NCBI GenBank assembly: GCA_027489245.1
Contig: JAIYAC010000012.1
Span: 1 to 64,000, forward strand
Origin: Neisseriaceae bacterium
GTDB taxonomy: Bacteria; Pseudomonadota; Gammaproteobacteria; Burkholderiales; Chromobacteriaceae
Length of the DNA: 64,000 nucleotides
Reading direction: 5' to 3'
This document shows, one piece after another, positions 43,813 to 52,629 of this stretch (position 1 is the stretch's first letter; every line of letters begins with the position of its first letter). The notes beneath the pieces are model-generated. The model was not told where the DNA came from. It did not search any database and worked only from the letters and a program-made list of their open reading frames with translations. The position numbers and the translations under genes were made by a program.

Positions 43813-43943
43813 CGATTTAGCCCCTGCACCTGTCAAGGAGTATAGGCAGTGTTGACCGGCCATGGCGCTGACAAATTCATCTCATTCAACAATAATGGGG
43901 TCATTCATTTATCCATACCGCCCAAGGCCGCCCCCTCCACACA

Positions 43944-44687
43944 ATGCGCGTCATCATGCAATGCCTCGCCCTCATGCCATGGCTACTCGCCATCACCGCT
44001 CATGCGGCCGAGGTGCGCCTGGCGGTAGGCCTGACCAAGCTACCCTATGTGGAAAGCGGTGGGCGTAGCGGGCTGGAAGCCGCCTTGGCCATGGCGACTC
44101 TGGCCCAGGCAGGCTACCAGACCAAAGTCATACAGGTGCCCCAGGCACGGGGGCTGGCCATGCTCAAAGAAGGGCAGGTCGACGCCATGATCACGCTCAC
44201 CCCGAGCGCCGCCGACGCGCTGTTTTACTCGCAGCCGCTGCTGTATTACCGCAACCGCGCCATCACCCTGCACAGCAGCGGCATCGTGCTGACCCAGCTG
44301 GGCGACCTGTCGCGCTACAGCGTAGCCAGCTTCCAGAATGCGCGTTTATTGTTTGGCCCGGACTTTGCCAATGCGGTAGCGCGCTCGCCCAATTACAGCG
44401 AACACGCCGACCAGGACACGCTGAACCGCTTGCTGCTGAACCGTCGGGTAGACGTCATCATCAGCGACGAGTTCATCTTTCGCACCAACCCCACCCAAAC
44501 CGACCTGAACGGCCAGCGCCATACCACGGTCAGTTACGCCCTGCTGGGCAACTCCCCGCGCCATGTCGGCTTTGCCAACCTTTATCTACGCCAGCAGTTT
44601 GACCAGGCACTGGTGCAGCTCAAAGCCAGCGGCGAGTACGAGCGCATTACCCAGCAATACCGCCAGCGCTACCAGCTGCCCAATTGA
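43944..44687 (+). CDS. Periplasmic solute-binding protein, family 3 type
   Basis: A 247-residue secreted protein with a signal peptide (cleavage near residue 21, ITAHA) and the bilobed SBP_bac_3 pattern: VRLAVGLTKLPYVE, VPQARGLAMLKEGQVDAMIT, DTLNRLLLNRRVDVIISDEF. No ABC transporter genes adjoin it, so it may serve as an isolated sensory binding protein, or belong to the group of orphan family-3 proteins with an amino-acid-like ligand pocket. It is divergent from the small membrane protein and chemoreceptor unit. Confidence 0.8.
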   Translation: MRVIMQCLALMPWLLAITAHAAEVRLAVGLTKLPYVESGGRSGLEAALAMATLAQAGYQTKVIQVPQARGLAMLKEGQVDAMITLTPSAADALFYSQPLLYYRNRAITLHSSGIVLTQLGDLSRYSVASFQNARLLFGPDFANAVARSPNYSEHADQDTLNRLLLNRRVDVIISDEFIFRTNPTQTDLNGQRHTTVSYALLGNSPRHVGFANLYLRQQFDQALVQLKASGEYERITQQYRQRYQLPN

Positions 44688-44717
44688 AAAACGCCATGCC
44701 CTGTTAGGAGCATGGCG
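44687..44717 (-). terminator. Terminator after tcdA
   Basis: On the minus strand CGCCATGC, 10-base loop, GCATGGCG, then T5. It lies between the convergent SBP and tcdA genes. Confidence 0.8.
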
Positions 44718-44739
44718 CCGACACCGTCTGCGGCCAACC

Positions 44740-45516
44740 TTATTTGCGGCGCTTGCCGGCCAGATCGTTCAACACGCACGAGGCGGCAAACAGACCAAAG
44801 CTGGCGGTCACCACCACGCTGGCGCCAAAACCGGCGCACGACAGCCCCTGCGGGCCGCGGGCCTCGCCGCTATCGCAGGCCTGCACCTGCGGGTACACCA
44901 GCGGCTCGGTGGAGTACACGCAACGCACACCCAGCTTGCGCCCCGGCTCGCGGCTAAAGCCATAGTGGCGGCGCAGGGTGTAACGCAGCTTGGACAGCAG
45001 CGGGTCTTCCGTCACCGCCCCCAGGTCGGCAATGGCAATGCGCGTCGGGTCCATCTGCCCGCCTGCGCCGCCCGATACCACAAACGGCTGGCGGCGGCGC
45101 ACGCACCAGGCCGCCATGGCTGCTTTCACTTTCAGGCTGTCGATACAGTCCACGATATAGTCAAAGCCCTGGCCCAGCATGGCATCCAGGTTGTCCTCGG
45201 TGACAAAGTCTTCCACCTCGGTCACGACACAAGCCGGGTTGATGGCGTGCACGCGCTGCGCCAGCGCGGTGACCTTGGCCATGCCGTACAGCGGGTCCAG
45301 CGCCGGCAGCTGGCGGTTGGTATTGGATTCGGCAATATTATCCAGGTCGATCAGCGTCAAATGGCCGATACCGCTGCGCGCCAGCGACTCCACCACCCAG
45401 GAGCCCACCCCGCCCACGCCCACCACACACACCTTGGCCGTCGCAAAGCGCTGCAATGCCGCCTCGCCATATAAACGGGCGACGCCGCCAAAACGGCGAT
45501 CCAGATCGGCTTCCAT
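44740..45516 (-). CDS. tcdA: tRNA threonylcarbamoyladenosine dehydratase TcdA (CsdL)
   Basis: A 258-residue E1-like (ThiF/MoeB) enzyme that cyclises t6A37 to ct6A in tRNAs. The Rossmann/ATP motif GVGGVGSW is at residues 33-40, then LIDLDNIAESNTNRQLPAL, DYIVDCIDSLKVKAAM and DPLLSKLRYTLRR. The start at 45516 is set by GGGGAG 6 bases upstream and the family N-terminus; an ATG nine codons earlier has no ribosome-binding site. Its stop codon overlaps a copy of the TGCGGCCAACCTT word. Confidence 0.92.
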   Translation of the reverse strand: MEADLDRRFGGVARLYGEAALQRFATAKVCVVGVGGVGSWVVESLARSGIGHLTLIDLDNIAESNTNRQLPALDPLYGMAKVTALAQRVHAINPACVVTEVEDFVTEDNLDAMLGQGFDYIVDCIDSLKVKAAMAAWCVRRRQPFVVSGGAGGQMDPTRIAIADLGAVTEDPLLSKLRYTLRRHYGFSREPGRKLGVRCVYSTEPLVYPQVQACDSGEARGPQGLSCAGFGASVVVTASFGLFAASCVLNDLAGKRRK

Positions 45517-45664
45517 GCCAGACTCCCCAAACAAAACGGCCAAGCATAACCAAGCCGCCGGTACGACACCAGCCCATTACGTGGGTACGTGTATCGAAAG
45601 AACTAGGGCATAGCTACACGCCCTTTGCTAGACTGCCACCATAGCCACATGCAAGGAGCGGGCT

Positions 45665-46273
45665 TTGAGCAATAAGCCAACACACAATACATCGTCAGGC
45701 GAGCTAGCCGGCTTTGTACGGCTGAACGAAGGCATCAAAGGCGTGGTGCTGATTGCCTTCCAGATCAACATCATGGCGCTGAACGCCATCTTGCTGGCAC
45801 ACCGTGCCGGCGAGGTAGCTCTGGGCTTTGGCGTGATTTCGAAAGAGCTGCGCAGCCTGTCGGTAGAGCTCACCGGCCTGATGCAGGAGCTCTCCAACGA
45901 CGCCTACCTGGCGGTAAACCTGATCTCCGACCTGCTGCGCCAGGAGCGGCGCTACCGGCTGCTGAAAAAAGCCACCGACCTGGTAGTGAACCCCTCCCCC
46001 GCCCTGCGCGATGTCATGCTGCGACGCGAAGAGGAATTCAGCCTGATCACCCACCGCGTGCGCGACGTGCGCCTGCGCCTGCTGGACCGCCTGGAAGACG
46101 CCCGCAAGCTGTGCCAGTTTGGTACCGCCATTTCGCGCTCGGCCAAGATCGAAGCCGCCTACGGCCGCGAATACGGCCGCGCCCTGGCCGAGGTTAGCCA
46201 GGAATTCGACCAGAAAATACAAAACATCCTGCCCTCCATCGAGGCGCTGTGCACAGGAATGCAAAGACGATGA
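45665..46273 (+). CDS. Soluble mini-chemoreceptor-like protein
   Basis: A 202-residue protein without membrane segments. Residues about 34-68 (QINIMALNAILLAHRAGEVA then GFGVISKELR) match the hairpin tip of chemoreceptor signalling domains ([17 protein letters not shown] and [10 protein letters not shown]), but the glutamate preceding ARAGE that is conserved in canonical tips is Leu here. The remaining sequence is charged and helical, with heptad-like spacing. The start is a TTG at 45665 with AAGGAG 6 bases before it. The gene overlaps the diiron-protein gene in an ATGA. It is probably a degenerate receptor that signals, or regulates signalling, with its partner. Confidence 0.72.
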   Translation: MSNKPTHNTSSGELAGFVRLNEGIKGVVLIAFQINIMALNAILLAHRAGEVALGFGVISKELRSLSVELTGLMQELSNDAYLAVNLISDLLRQERRYRLLKKATDLVVNPSPALRDVMLRREEEFSLITHRVRDVRLRLLDRLEDARKLCQFGTAISRSAKIEAAYGREYGRALAEVSQEFDQKIQNILPSIEALCTGMQRR

Positions 46274-47022
46274 AGACCGCCCAGACCATCTACCAGGAAG
46301 GCAGCCACCGCTGGGTAGTCATTGCCCGCGACCCCTCCAAGCCCGACTGCGTGATCGACACCAACGAATACCTGGTCAGCCGCGAAGGCGACAACCTGCT
46401 CACCGACCCCGGTGGCAGCGAGATCTTCCCCGCCGTGTTTGCCGCACTGTCCACCATTGTGGACCCGATGAGCATCCGCTACCTGTTTGCCTCGCACCAG
46501 GACCCGGACATCATCTCGTCGCTGGGCCTGTGGCTGGAATGCAACCCCGATATCCGCTGCTACGTCAGCCGCCTGTGGAGCAGCTTCATCCCGCACTTTG
46601 GCGGCGACGAAAACTCGCTGACCGCCATCCCGGACGAAGGCATGAGCATGCCGCTGGGTAGCGGCCAGATAGAGTACGTGCCCGCGCACTTCCTGCACTC
46701 GTCCGGTAACTTCCACCTGTACGACCCGGATGCCCGCATCCTGTTCAGCGGTGACGTGGGCGCGGCCCTGCTGCCACCCGAAGAAGACGAGCTGTTCGTA
46801 CGCGACTTCGACAAGCACATCCGCCACGCCGAGGGCTTCCACCGCCGCTGGATGGGCTCCACCGAAGCCAAGCTGGACTGGTGCGAGCGCGCCAGCCGCA
46901 TGAAGATCGACATGCTGTGCCCGCAGCACGGCAGCATCTACCAGGGCGACGACGTGATGCGCTTCATCAACTGGTTTGCCGAGCTGCCGGTAGGCCTGAG
47001 CACCTTCCGCCACCGCCGTTAA
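46270..47022 (+). CDS. Diiron metallo-beta-lactamase-fold protein (ODP/flavodiiron-like)
   Basis: A 250-residue single-domain protein of the flavodiiron branch of the MBL fold, without the flavodoxin domain. A full set of six candidate iron ligands is present: H76-x-D78-x-D80 (ASHQDPDII), H140 or H143 (PAHFLHSSGNF), D162 (FSGDVG) and H220 (CPQHGS). Members of this group (ODP, described in Treponema denticola) bind O2 at a diiron centre and act with a chemoreceptor. Its ATG overlaps the stop of the mini-receptor gene, so the two products are made together. Oxygen or redox sensing is inferred from family and context. Confidence 0.82.
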   Translation: MKTAQTIYQEGSHRWVVIARDPSKPDCVIDTNEYLVSREGDNLLTDPGGSEIFPAVFAALSTIVDPMSIRYLFASHQDPDIISSLGLWLECNPDIRCYVSRLWSSFIPHFGGDENSLTAIPDEGMSMPLGSGQIEYVPAHFLHSSGNFHLYDPDARILFSGDVGAALLPPEEDELFVRDFDKHIRHAEGFHRRWMGSTEAKLDWCERASRMKIDMLCPQHGSIYQGDDVMRFINWFAELPVGLSTFRHRR

Positions 47023-47062
47023 GCAAGATGACTTGAAATAAGCCAGCCATCTTCCTAAGTTA

Positions 47063-47098
47063 AAGAACCTCCGCTGCCAGCGGAGGTTCTTGTCTTTT
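47063..47098 (+). terminator. Terminator after the mini-receptor/diiron-protein operon
   Basis: A 13-bp perfect stem (47063-47075 with 47079-47091), 3-base loop, then TGTCTTTT. Confidence 0.9.
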
Positions 47099-47114
47099 AT
47101 GGGAGAGCATCCTG

Positions 47115-47345
47115 ATGAAGTCGCCGCGCTTTGATATCGATCTGGACAAACACTACAAGGCCACCGTGGTCATCGCCTGCCCCGCCTGCGGGCACGAAAA
47201 CCGCCACCACCTGGCCAGCCTGCAGCCCGACAGTACCCTGGCTTGCGTGTGCGGTAGTGACATCAGCCTGACCGCCTACGGCCTGCAAAGCGCCCATGAC
47301 AAAGCCGCCGCCATCAAGGCGGCCTACCACATCAACGCAGCCTGA
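47115..47345 (+). CDS. Small zinc-ribbon-like protein, unknown function
   Basis: A 76-residue protein with a CPACGH ... CVCG pair of cysteine knuckles (residues about 22-27 and 44-47) that could bind one zinc. GGGAG lies 9 bases before the ATG. It is bracketed by terminators on both sides and so seems monocistronic. I recognise no named family. Confidence 0.7.
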   Translation: MKSPRFDIDLDKHYKATVVIACPACGHENRHHLASLQPDSTLACVCGSDISLTAYGLQSAHDKAAAIKAAYHINAA

Positions 47346-47421
47346 ACACAGTTTTGGCAAAATCACGCTTCTATAAGCACTGCCCCTGCTGGCACAATCA
47401 GGTGAATGCCTGAATCACGAC

Positions 47422-47448
47422 AACGGCAACCCGCGGGTTGCCGTTTTT
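47422..47448 (+). terminator. Terminator after the zinc-ribbon gene
   Basis: AACGGCAAC (47422-47430), loop CCGCGG, GTTGCCGTT (47437-47445), then T3. It lies 21 bases before the ltaE start codon. Confidence 0.8.
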
Positions 47449-47468
47449 CATCCCGCACAGGAGCCAGC

Positions 47469-48500
47469 ATGTCCACCGTTACCGATTTGCGCAGCGACAC
47501 CGTTACCCACCCCACCCCGGCCATGCGCCAGGCCATGGCTAACGCTGTGGTCGGCGACGACGTCTACGGCGACGACCCCACCGTGCATGAGCTGGAAACG
47601 TTGGCCGCACGCCTGCTGGGCAAAGAAGCCGCCCTGTTCGTACCCAGCGGCAACTTTGGCAACCAGCTGGCACTGTTTACCCACTGCCAGCGCGGCGACG
47701 AGGTCATTCTGGGCGACGACTGCCACATCGTCTGGCACGAAACCGGCGGCGCCGCCGTCATCGCCGGCGTACAGCTGCGCACCATCGCCAGCGATAAAGG
47801 CGTGCTACCCGCCGCCGAGGTGAAAAAACGCATCCGCGTGGGCGAAGACATCCACTGGCCGCGCACCGGCCTGATCTGCCTGGAAAACGCGCACAGCAAC
47901 GGCCGCGTCATCCCGCTGGCCGACATGGCCGCCGTGTGGGACGTGGCGCAACAGCACGGCGTGCCGGTACACCTGGACGGCGCCCGCGTGTTCAACGCCG
48001 CCGTGCACCTGGGCTGCAACGTGCGTGACATCACCCGCTACAGTGACAGCGTGATGTGCTGCCTGTCCAAAGGCCTGGCCGCACCCATCGGCTCCATCCT
48101 GGCCGGCTCCGCCGCCTTCATCGCCCGCGCCCGCAAAAACCGCAAGCTGCTGGGCGGCGGCCTGCGCCAGGCCGGCGTACTGGCCGCGCCCGGCCTGCTG
48201 GCGCTCACCGACATGGTGGCGCGCCTGCCGGAAGACCACGCCAACGCCCGCTATCTGGCCGAACAGTTGGCCGCCCTGCCGGGGGTGGACGTGAATCTGG
48301 ATGATGTACACATCAATATGGTGTGGTTCCGCCTGCCGGCCACGCTGGACAGCAGCCGCCTGATGGCCGCGCTGGCGGCGGCCAACATCAAGGCCAACGG
48401 GCCGGAAGACGGCCTGATGCGGCTGGTAACGCACTGGCAGGTTGGCCGCAGCGAGCTGGACCGCGTGGTGGCGGTGTTCGCCCGCGAGCTGGCAGCATGA
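47469..48500 (+). CDS. ltaE: Low-specificity L-threonine aldolase
   Basis: A 343-residue PLP enzyme that splits L-threonine and L-allo-threonine to glycine and acetaldehyde. It opens with the family hallmark [18 protein letters not shown], then [43 protein letters not shown] and the PLP-lysine segment [12 protein letters not shown]. The ATG at 47469 is placed by the hallmark; earlier codons run through the upstream terminator. Its stop overlaps the TSUP start in an ATGA. Confidence 0.93.
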   Translation: MSTVTDLRSDTVTHPTPAMRQAMANAVVGDDVYGDDPTVHELETLAARLLGKEAALFVPSGNFGNQLALFTHCQRGDEVILGDDCHIVWHETGGAAVIAGVQLRTIASDKGVLPAAEVKKRIRVGEDIHWPRTGLICLENAHSNGRVIPLADMAAVWDVAQQHGVPVHLDGARVFNAAVHLGCNVRDITRYSDSVMCCLSKGLAAPIGSILAGSAAFIARARKNRKLLGGGLRQAGVLAAPGLLALTDMVARLPEDHANARYLAEQLAALPGVDVNLDDVHINMVWFRLPATLDSSRLMAALAAANIKANGPEDGLMRLVTHWQVGRSELDRVVAVFARELAA

Positions 48501-49255
48501 CACTCACCGTCGCGCTGGCGCTGTTTGCTGCCGCCTTTGCCGCTGGGGGCCTCAACGCCGTGGCCGGTGGCGGCACGCTGATTACCTTCCCCGCGCTGGT
48601 AGCGGCTGGCGTCCCCCCCATCGTGGCCAACGCCACCAGCTCGGTATCGCAATGGCCCGGCTACCTGGCCAGCAGCCTCACCTTCCGCCGCGAGCTCACC
48701 GGCCAGCGCGCCATGGTCGGCATGAGCGCCGCCAGCCTGCTGGGCGGCCTGGCCGGCGGCTGGCTGGTGACCGTTGTATCGCCCCGGCTGTTCGACGTGC
48801 TGATCCCGTGGCTGATTCTGCTGGCTACCGCCATGTTTGCCTTTAGCACCACGCTCACCCGCTGGATGAGCCAGCACGCGGCCAACGTTGGCCGCAGCCC
48901 CAGCGCCCTGCTGCTGGGGCAATTTGTGGTCAGCATTTACGGCGGCTTTTTCGGCGGCGGCATGGGCATCATGATGCTGGCGCTGTACAGCCTGTTTGCG
49001 CTGGACACCCTGACGCGCATGAACGCGCTGAAAACCTGGCTGTCGGTGCTGATATCGGGCGTGGCGGTGCTCACCTTCATCGCCGCCGGCCTGGTGCACT
49101 GGCCCGCCGCGCTGGTGATGCTGGCCGGCACCGTGCTGGGCGGCATCGCCGGCGCGCGCCTGGCGCGCCGCCTGCCGGCGCTATGGCTAAAACGGGTGGT
49201 GGTCGCGCTGGGCAGCGTGCTCACCGCCGCGTTTTTCTGGAAGGTGTACGGCTAG
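48497..49255 (+). CDS. TSUP (TauE/SafE) family membrane permease
   Basis: A 252-residue membrane protein with about eight hydrophobic segments, expected to move a small anion such as sulfite, sulfoacetate or another organosulfur compound. N-terminal [20 protein letters not shown] and the second-half [16 protein letters not shown] are the two family repeats. Coupled to ltaE by an ATGA overlap; why an aldolase and a permease are linked is unclear. The gene carries an 18-bp perfect palindrome of the repeated word at 48878-48895. Confidence 0.88.
   Translation: MTLTVALALFAAAFAAGGLNAVAGGGTLITFPALVAAGVPPIVANATSSVSQWPGYLASSLTFRRELTGQRAMVGMSAASLLGGLAGGWLVTVVSPRLFDVLIPWLILLATAMFAFSTTLTRWMSQHAANVGRSPSALLLGQFVVSIYGGFFGGGMGIMMLALYSLFALDTLTRMNALKTWLSVLISGVAVLTFIAAGLVHWPAALVMLAGTVLGGIAGARLARRLPALWLKRVVVALGSVLTAAFFWKVYG
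48878..48895. repeat. Palindromic fusion of two repeated words inside the TSUP gene
   Basis: GCGGCCAACGTTGGCCGC: two 9-mers in opposite orientation with no spacer, encoding Ala-Ala-Asn-Val-Gly-Arg in frame. Confidence 0.95.
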
Positions 49256-49263
49256 GGCTGCTT

Positions 49264-49291
49264 TGCGGCCAACCTTGCGGGGTTGGCCGCA
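49264..49291. repeat. Inverted pair of the repeated word between convergent genes
   Basis: TGCGGCCAACC (49264-49274), 6-base loop, GGTTGGCCGCA (49281-49291): an 11-bp perfect stem placed between the stop codons of the TSUP gene (+) and the Ivy-like gene (-). It probably acts as a bidirectional terminator. Confidence 0.85.
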
Positions 49292-49320
49292 CGCGTGCTC
49301 ATCACGCCACGTAACTTTGC

Positions 49321-49809
49321 CTAAGGCAACACCAGCGGCAGCGGTGTGCTGTCGCTGAGCTTGCCGGCCAGCGGCGAGGCGGGGTCGTTTTCATCCTGCA
49401 GCAGCGCTTTCTGGCTGGCGCCAGGGCGGCCCAGCCAGACTTCGCTGCCGTCTTCGCGGGTGTAGCGCGCCACCAGCTGCTGGCGGCGCGGCTGGTAGAG
49501 CACCCACAGCTGGTGCGGGCAGTTGTGCGGCTGGCACACGCTGCCGCGCAGGTAGAGTTCGCGACCTTGCTGAATCGGCAGTAGCGGCGTCATCACGCCA
49601 GCGGCAACCCAAGCCGGTGCCTTGTTGCCGCTGCCACGAAACACGGCCTGCACGGCGGTGCGAAAGGCACGGTCGCCGCGGTAGACATCACCAAAATAAG
49701 CACAGCTGGCTTGTGTCTTGCAGGTAGCCGCCTGGCGGGCGGTAACAGGCTGGGCCCATAACGGGCTGGCGGCCAGCAGGGTGGCCAGTAACAGGGCGAT
49801 TTTTTGCAT
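49321..49809 (-). CDS. Ivy-family (inhibitor of vertebrate lysozyme) protein
   Basis: A 162-residue secreted protein with a signal peptide (cleavage after SPLWA, residue 19). The CQPHNC loop at 92-97 corresponds to the CKPHDC lysozyme-binding loop of E. coli Ivy, in the same context: KAPAWVAAGVMTP before it, and LWVLYQPRRQQLVARYT after it. It is predicted to be a periplasmic inhibitor of C-type lysozyme. The loop has Gln for Lys and Asn for Asp, so inhibition is inferred. GGAG lies 7 bases before the ATG at 49809. Confidence 0.8.
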   Translation of the reverse strand: MQKIALLLATLLAASPLWAQPVTARQAATCKTQASCAYFGDVYRGDRAFRTAVQAVFRGSGNKAPAWVAAGVMTPLLPIQQGRELYLRGSVCQPHNCPHQLWVLYQPRRQQLVARYTREDGSEVWLGRPGASQKALLQDENDPASPLAGKLSDSTPLPLVLP

Positions 49810-49959
49810 GGGATGCTCCGGTAGCAGCGGGGGTGGCTGCATTATGCCAGCTGCGTGCCCGCACGGTACGGCCCGAATGCACCACCGCTTCCCTGCCTGT
49901 GCAAACTGCCGCACAATCCGCGCATTGCTGCCTTGCGGCCAACCTTTTGCCCTGCCCCG

Positions 49960-52011
49960 ATGACCACACACACCGATGATTTCGCCTGGCTGGAAAGCCT
50001 GGACGACGCTGCCGCCCTGGACTGGGTAGCCGCCCAGAACGCCGCCACCCGTGCCCGCCTGGACAGCGACCCGCGCTTTGCCGGCCTGCAGGCCGAGATC
50101 CTGGCCAACCTGCGCGATACGCGGCAGATTCCGTTTTTTGCCGAACACGACGGCTGGCTGTACAACTTTCATCAGGACGATGCCCACCCGCGCGGCATCT
50201 ACCGCCGCACCACGCTGGACAGCTACCGCGCCAACGCACAAGACTGGCAAACGGTGATCGACATCGACCAGCTGGCCGCCGACGAAGAGGTGGACTGGTA
50301 CCTGGACGGCGTGTCGCACTACACGCTGCAGCCCACCCGCGTACTGCTCAGCCTCACCCCCGGCGGCAGCGACGCCAGCGTTACCCGCGAGTATGACCTG
50401 ACGGCAGGTGCTTTTGTGGCGGGCGGCTTTGCCTTCCCCTACGGCAAAAACCACGTGGCCTGGCGCGACCTGGACAGCGTGTTCGTGTGCCCGGCGTGGG
50501 ACGACAGCCAGCTCACCCGCGCCGGCTACCCGCGCGAGGTATGGCTGCAGGCACGCGGGCAAAGCTGGGCCAACGCGCAGCCGCTGCTGCAGCTGGACGA
50601 AGACGCCATGATGGTGGCGGCGTGGCGCTTTCTGGATGCGGCCAACCCGCTGGCGCCCGGCAGCATTACCGCGTTCGACATCATCGAAGCCTCGGACAGC
50701 TTTTACAGCAAAACCTATTACCTGCTAAGCGGCGAGCACCTGGTAGCGCTGCCGCTGCCACCACGCGCCGAGATCGAGGCCTACAGCCACGGCGACCTGA
50801 TCGTCAAACTGGCCGAAGACTGGCCATTTGCCGGCCAGCACTACGCCGCCGGCAGCCTGCTGGCCGTGGCCTGCGCCGCCGACAGCGGCAAGGTTGGCCG
50901 CATCCAGCCGCTGTTTGTGCCTGGGGCGCGCCAGTCGGTAGAAATGGTAGAAGCCACGCTGGACCTGCTGGCCATTATCGTGATCGACAACGTGAAAAGC
51001 CGGCTCGATACCCTGCGCTGGGCCGATGGCAGCTGGCAGCCGCACGCCAACCCGCTGCCGCAGGGCGGCGTGGTGGAGTTTGCCGACCAGCCGTGGCACA
51101 GCAACCTGCTGTACTACAGCTACAGCGACTTCCTCACCCCCGCCGGCCTGTACCGGCTGGACCTGCTGGCTGGCGGCCAGCCCGAGGTGCTGCGCCAGCA
51201 GCCGGCCGCGTTTGACGCCAGCGCCTACGTGGCCACGCAGTACCACGCCAGCGCGCCGGACGGCACCGCCATCCCGTACTTTGTGGTGCACCGCGCCGGC
51301 CTGGCACTGGATGGCAGCGCGCCGACGCTGCTGTACGGCTACGGCGGCTTCGAGGTGCCGATGATGCCCTACTACATGGACAACTTCGGCCCGCAATGGC
51401 TGGAAAAAGGCGGCGTGTTTGCGGTGGCCAATATCCGCGGCGGTGGCGAGTTCGGCCCGGCCTGGCACCAGGCGGCGCAGGGCGTAAACCGCCAGGTAAG
51501 CTTTGACGACTTCATCGCGGTAGCGGAAGACCTGATTGCGCGCGGCATCACCAGCCCGCGCCGGCTAGGCATAGAAGGCGGCAGCAACGGCGGCCTGCTG
51601 GTGGGCGCCTGCCTCACGCAGCGCCCCGAGCTGTTCAATGCTGTCGTGTGCGAGGTGCCGCTGCTGGACATGCTGCGCTACACCGAACTGCTGGCCGGTG
51701 CCAGCTGGGTGGACGAATACGGCGACCCGGACGACCCCGCCGAGCGCGCCGCGCTGGCGGCGTACTCGCCCTACCACCACGTGCGTGGCGACGCGGCCTA
51801 CCCGCTGGCGCTGTTCACCACCAGCAGCAAGGACGACCGCGTACACCCGGCGCACGCGCGCAAGATGGTGGCGCGCCTGCAGGCGCTGGGCCACGACGCG
51901 CTGCTATTCGAAACCGAGGGCGGCGGCCACGGTGGCAACACCGGCCAAGCGCAAACTGCCGAAGAACTGGCGCGGGTACTGGTGTACCTGTACCGCCAAC
52001 TGATGGATTAA
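49960..52011 (+). CDS. Prolyl oligopeptidase family (S9) serine peptidase
   Basis: A 683-residue cytoplasmic peptidase with an N-terminal beta-propeller (about residues 70-400) and a C-terminal alpha/beta-hydrolase. The catalytic triad is visible: Ser542 in GGSNGG, Asp625/626 in SSKDDRVHP, and His657 in GGGHGG. LLYGYGGFEVPMMPYY and ANIRGGGEFGPAWHQAAQG are diagnostic of the family. No signal peptide is seen. The start at 49960 gives the usual short N-terminus; a GCGGCCAACCTT word lies just upstream. Confidence 0.92.
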   Translation: MTTHTDDFAWLESLDDAAALDWVAAQNAATRARLDSDPRFAGLQAEILANLRDTRQIPFFAEHDGWLYNFHQDDAHPRGIYRRTTLDSYRANAQDWQTVIDIDQLAADEEVDWYLDGVSHYTLQPTRVLLSLTPGGSDASVTREYDLTAGAFVAGGFAFPYGKNHVAWRDLDSVFVCPAWDDSQLTRAGYPREVWLQARGQSWANAQPLLQLDEDAMMVAAWRFLDAANPLAPGSITAFDIIEASDSFYSKTYYLLSGEHLVALPLPPRAEIEAYSHGDLIVKLAEDWPFAGQHYAAGSLLAVACAADSGKVGRIQPLFVPGARQSVEMVEATLDLLAIIVIDNVKSRLDTLRWADGSWQPHANPLPQGGVVEFADQPWHSNLLYYSYSDFLTPAGLYRLDLLAGGQPEVLRQQPAAFDASAYVATQYHASAPDGTAIPYFVVHRAGLALDGSAPTLLYGYGGFEVPMMPYYMDNFGPQWLEKGGVFAVANIRGGGEFGPAWHQAAQGVNRQVSFDDFIAVAEDLIARGITSPRRLGIEGGSNGGLLVGACLTQRPELFNAVVCEVPLLDMLRYTELLAGASWVDEYGDPDDPAERAALAAYSPYHHVRGDAAYPLALFTTSSKDDRVHPAHARKMVARLQALGHDALLFETEGGGHGGNTGQAQTAEELARVLVYLYRQLMD

Positions 52012-52015
52012 CGCC

Positions 52016-52555
52016 ATGACCACAGCCAATCCGCAATTGACACTGCGCCAGGCCGAGCCACGCGACGCCGCCCGCTGTTACGCCATCGAAAGCAGTGCCT
52101 ACGAGGGTGATGAGGCCGCCACCGCCGACAAAATCGCGCTGCGCATTGCGCAGTACCCGGCCGGTTTTCTGGTGCTGGAATGCGATGGCGTACTGGTGGG
52201 CTTCATCAACAGCGGCTGCGCCCACCAGGTGGAAATGGCCGACGAAGCCTTCAAGGAGCTGATCGGCCACGACCCGGCCGCGGCCAACGTCGTCATCATG
52301 TCGGTAGTCGTCGATCCGGCCTGCCAGGGCCGGGGCTACGCCGGGCTGCTGATGCGTGCCTTTATCCAGCGCATGCAGACCGCCGGCAAGCAGGCCATCC
52401 ACCTGATGTGCAAGCCGCAGCACGTGGCGCTGTACACGCACTTGGGCTACCAGTACGTGCAGCCGTCGGCCTCGCTGCACGGCGGCATGCAGTGGCACGA
52501 GATGGTGATGCCGCTGGGCGCCGCAGGCCAGCCGCGCAACAACACGGCGCAATAA
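52016..52555 (+). CDS. GNAT-family N-acetyltransferase
   Basis: A 179-residue acetyltransferase. LRQAEPRDAARCYAIESSAY at the N-terminus and motif A VIMSVVVDPACQGRGYAGLL (Q-x-x-G-x-G/A as QGRGYA) are clear; YTHLGYQYV is motif B. It resembles the arylalkylamine/polyamine-type branch in its ESSAYEGDEAATADK segment, but the substrate is unknown. It begins 4 bases after the peptidase stop, so the two are cotranscribed. Confidence 0.85.
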   Translation: MTTANPQLTLRQAEPRDAARCYAIESSAYEGDEAATADKIALRIAQYPAGFLVLECDGVLVGFINSGCAHQVEMADEAFKELIGHDPAAANVVIMSVVVDPACQGRGYAGLLMRAFIQRMQTAGKQAIHLMCKPQHVALYTHLGYQYVQPSASLHGGMQWHEMVMPLGAAGQPRNNTAQ

Positions 52556-52629
52556 AACCGGGCCCTGGCCGGGGCAGGCCTATACTGGCCCTGACCCCGG
52601 CTCCGCCGGTCGCCGCGAGAGGTGGCACC

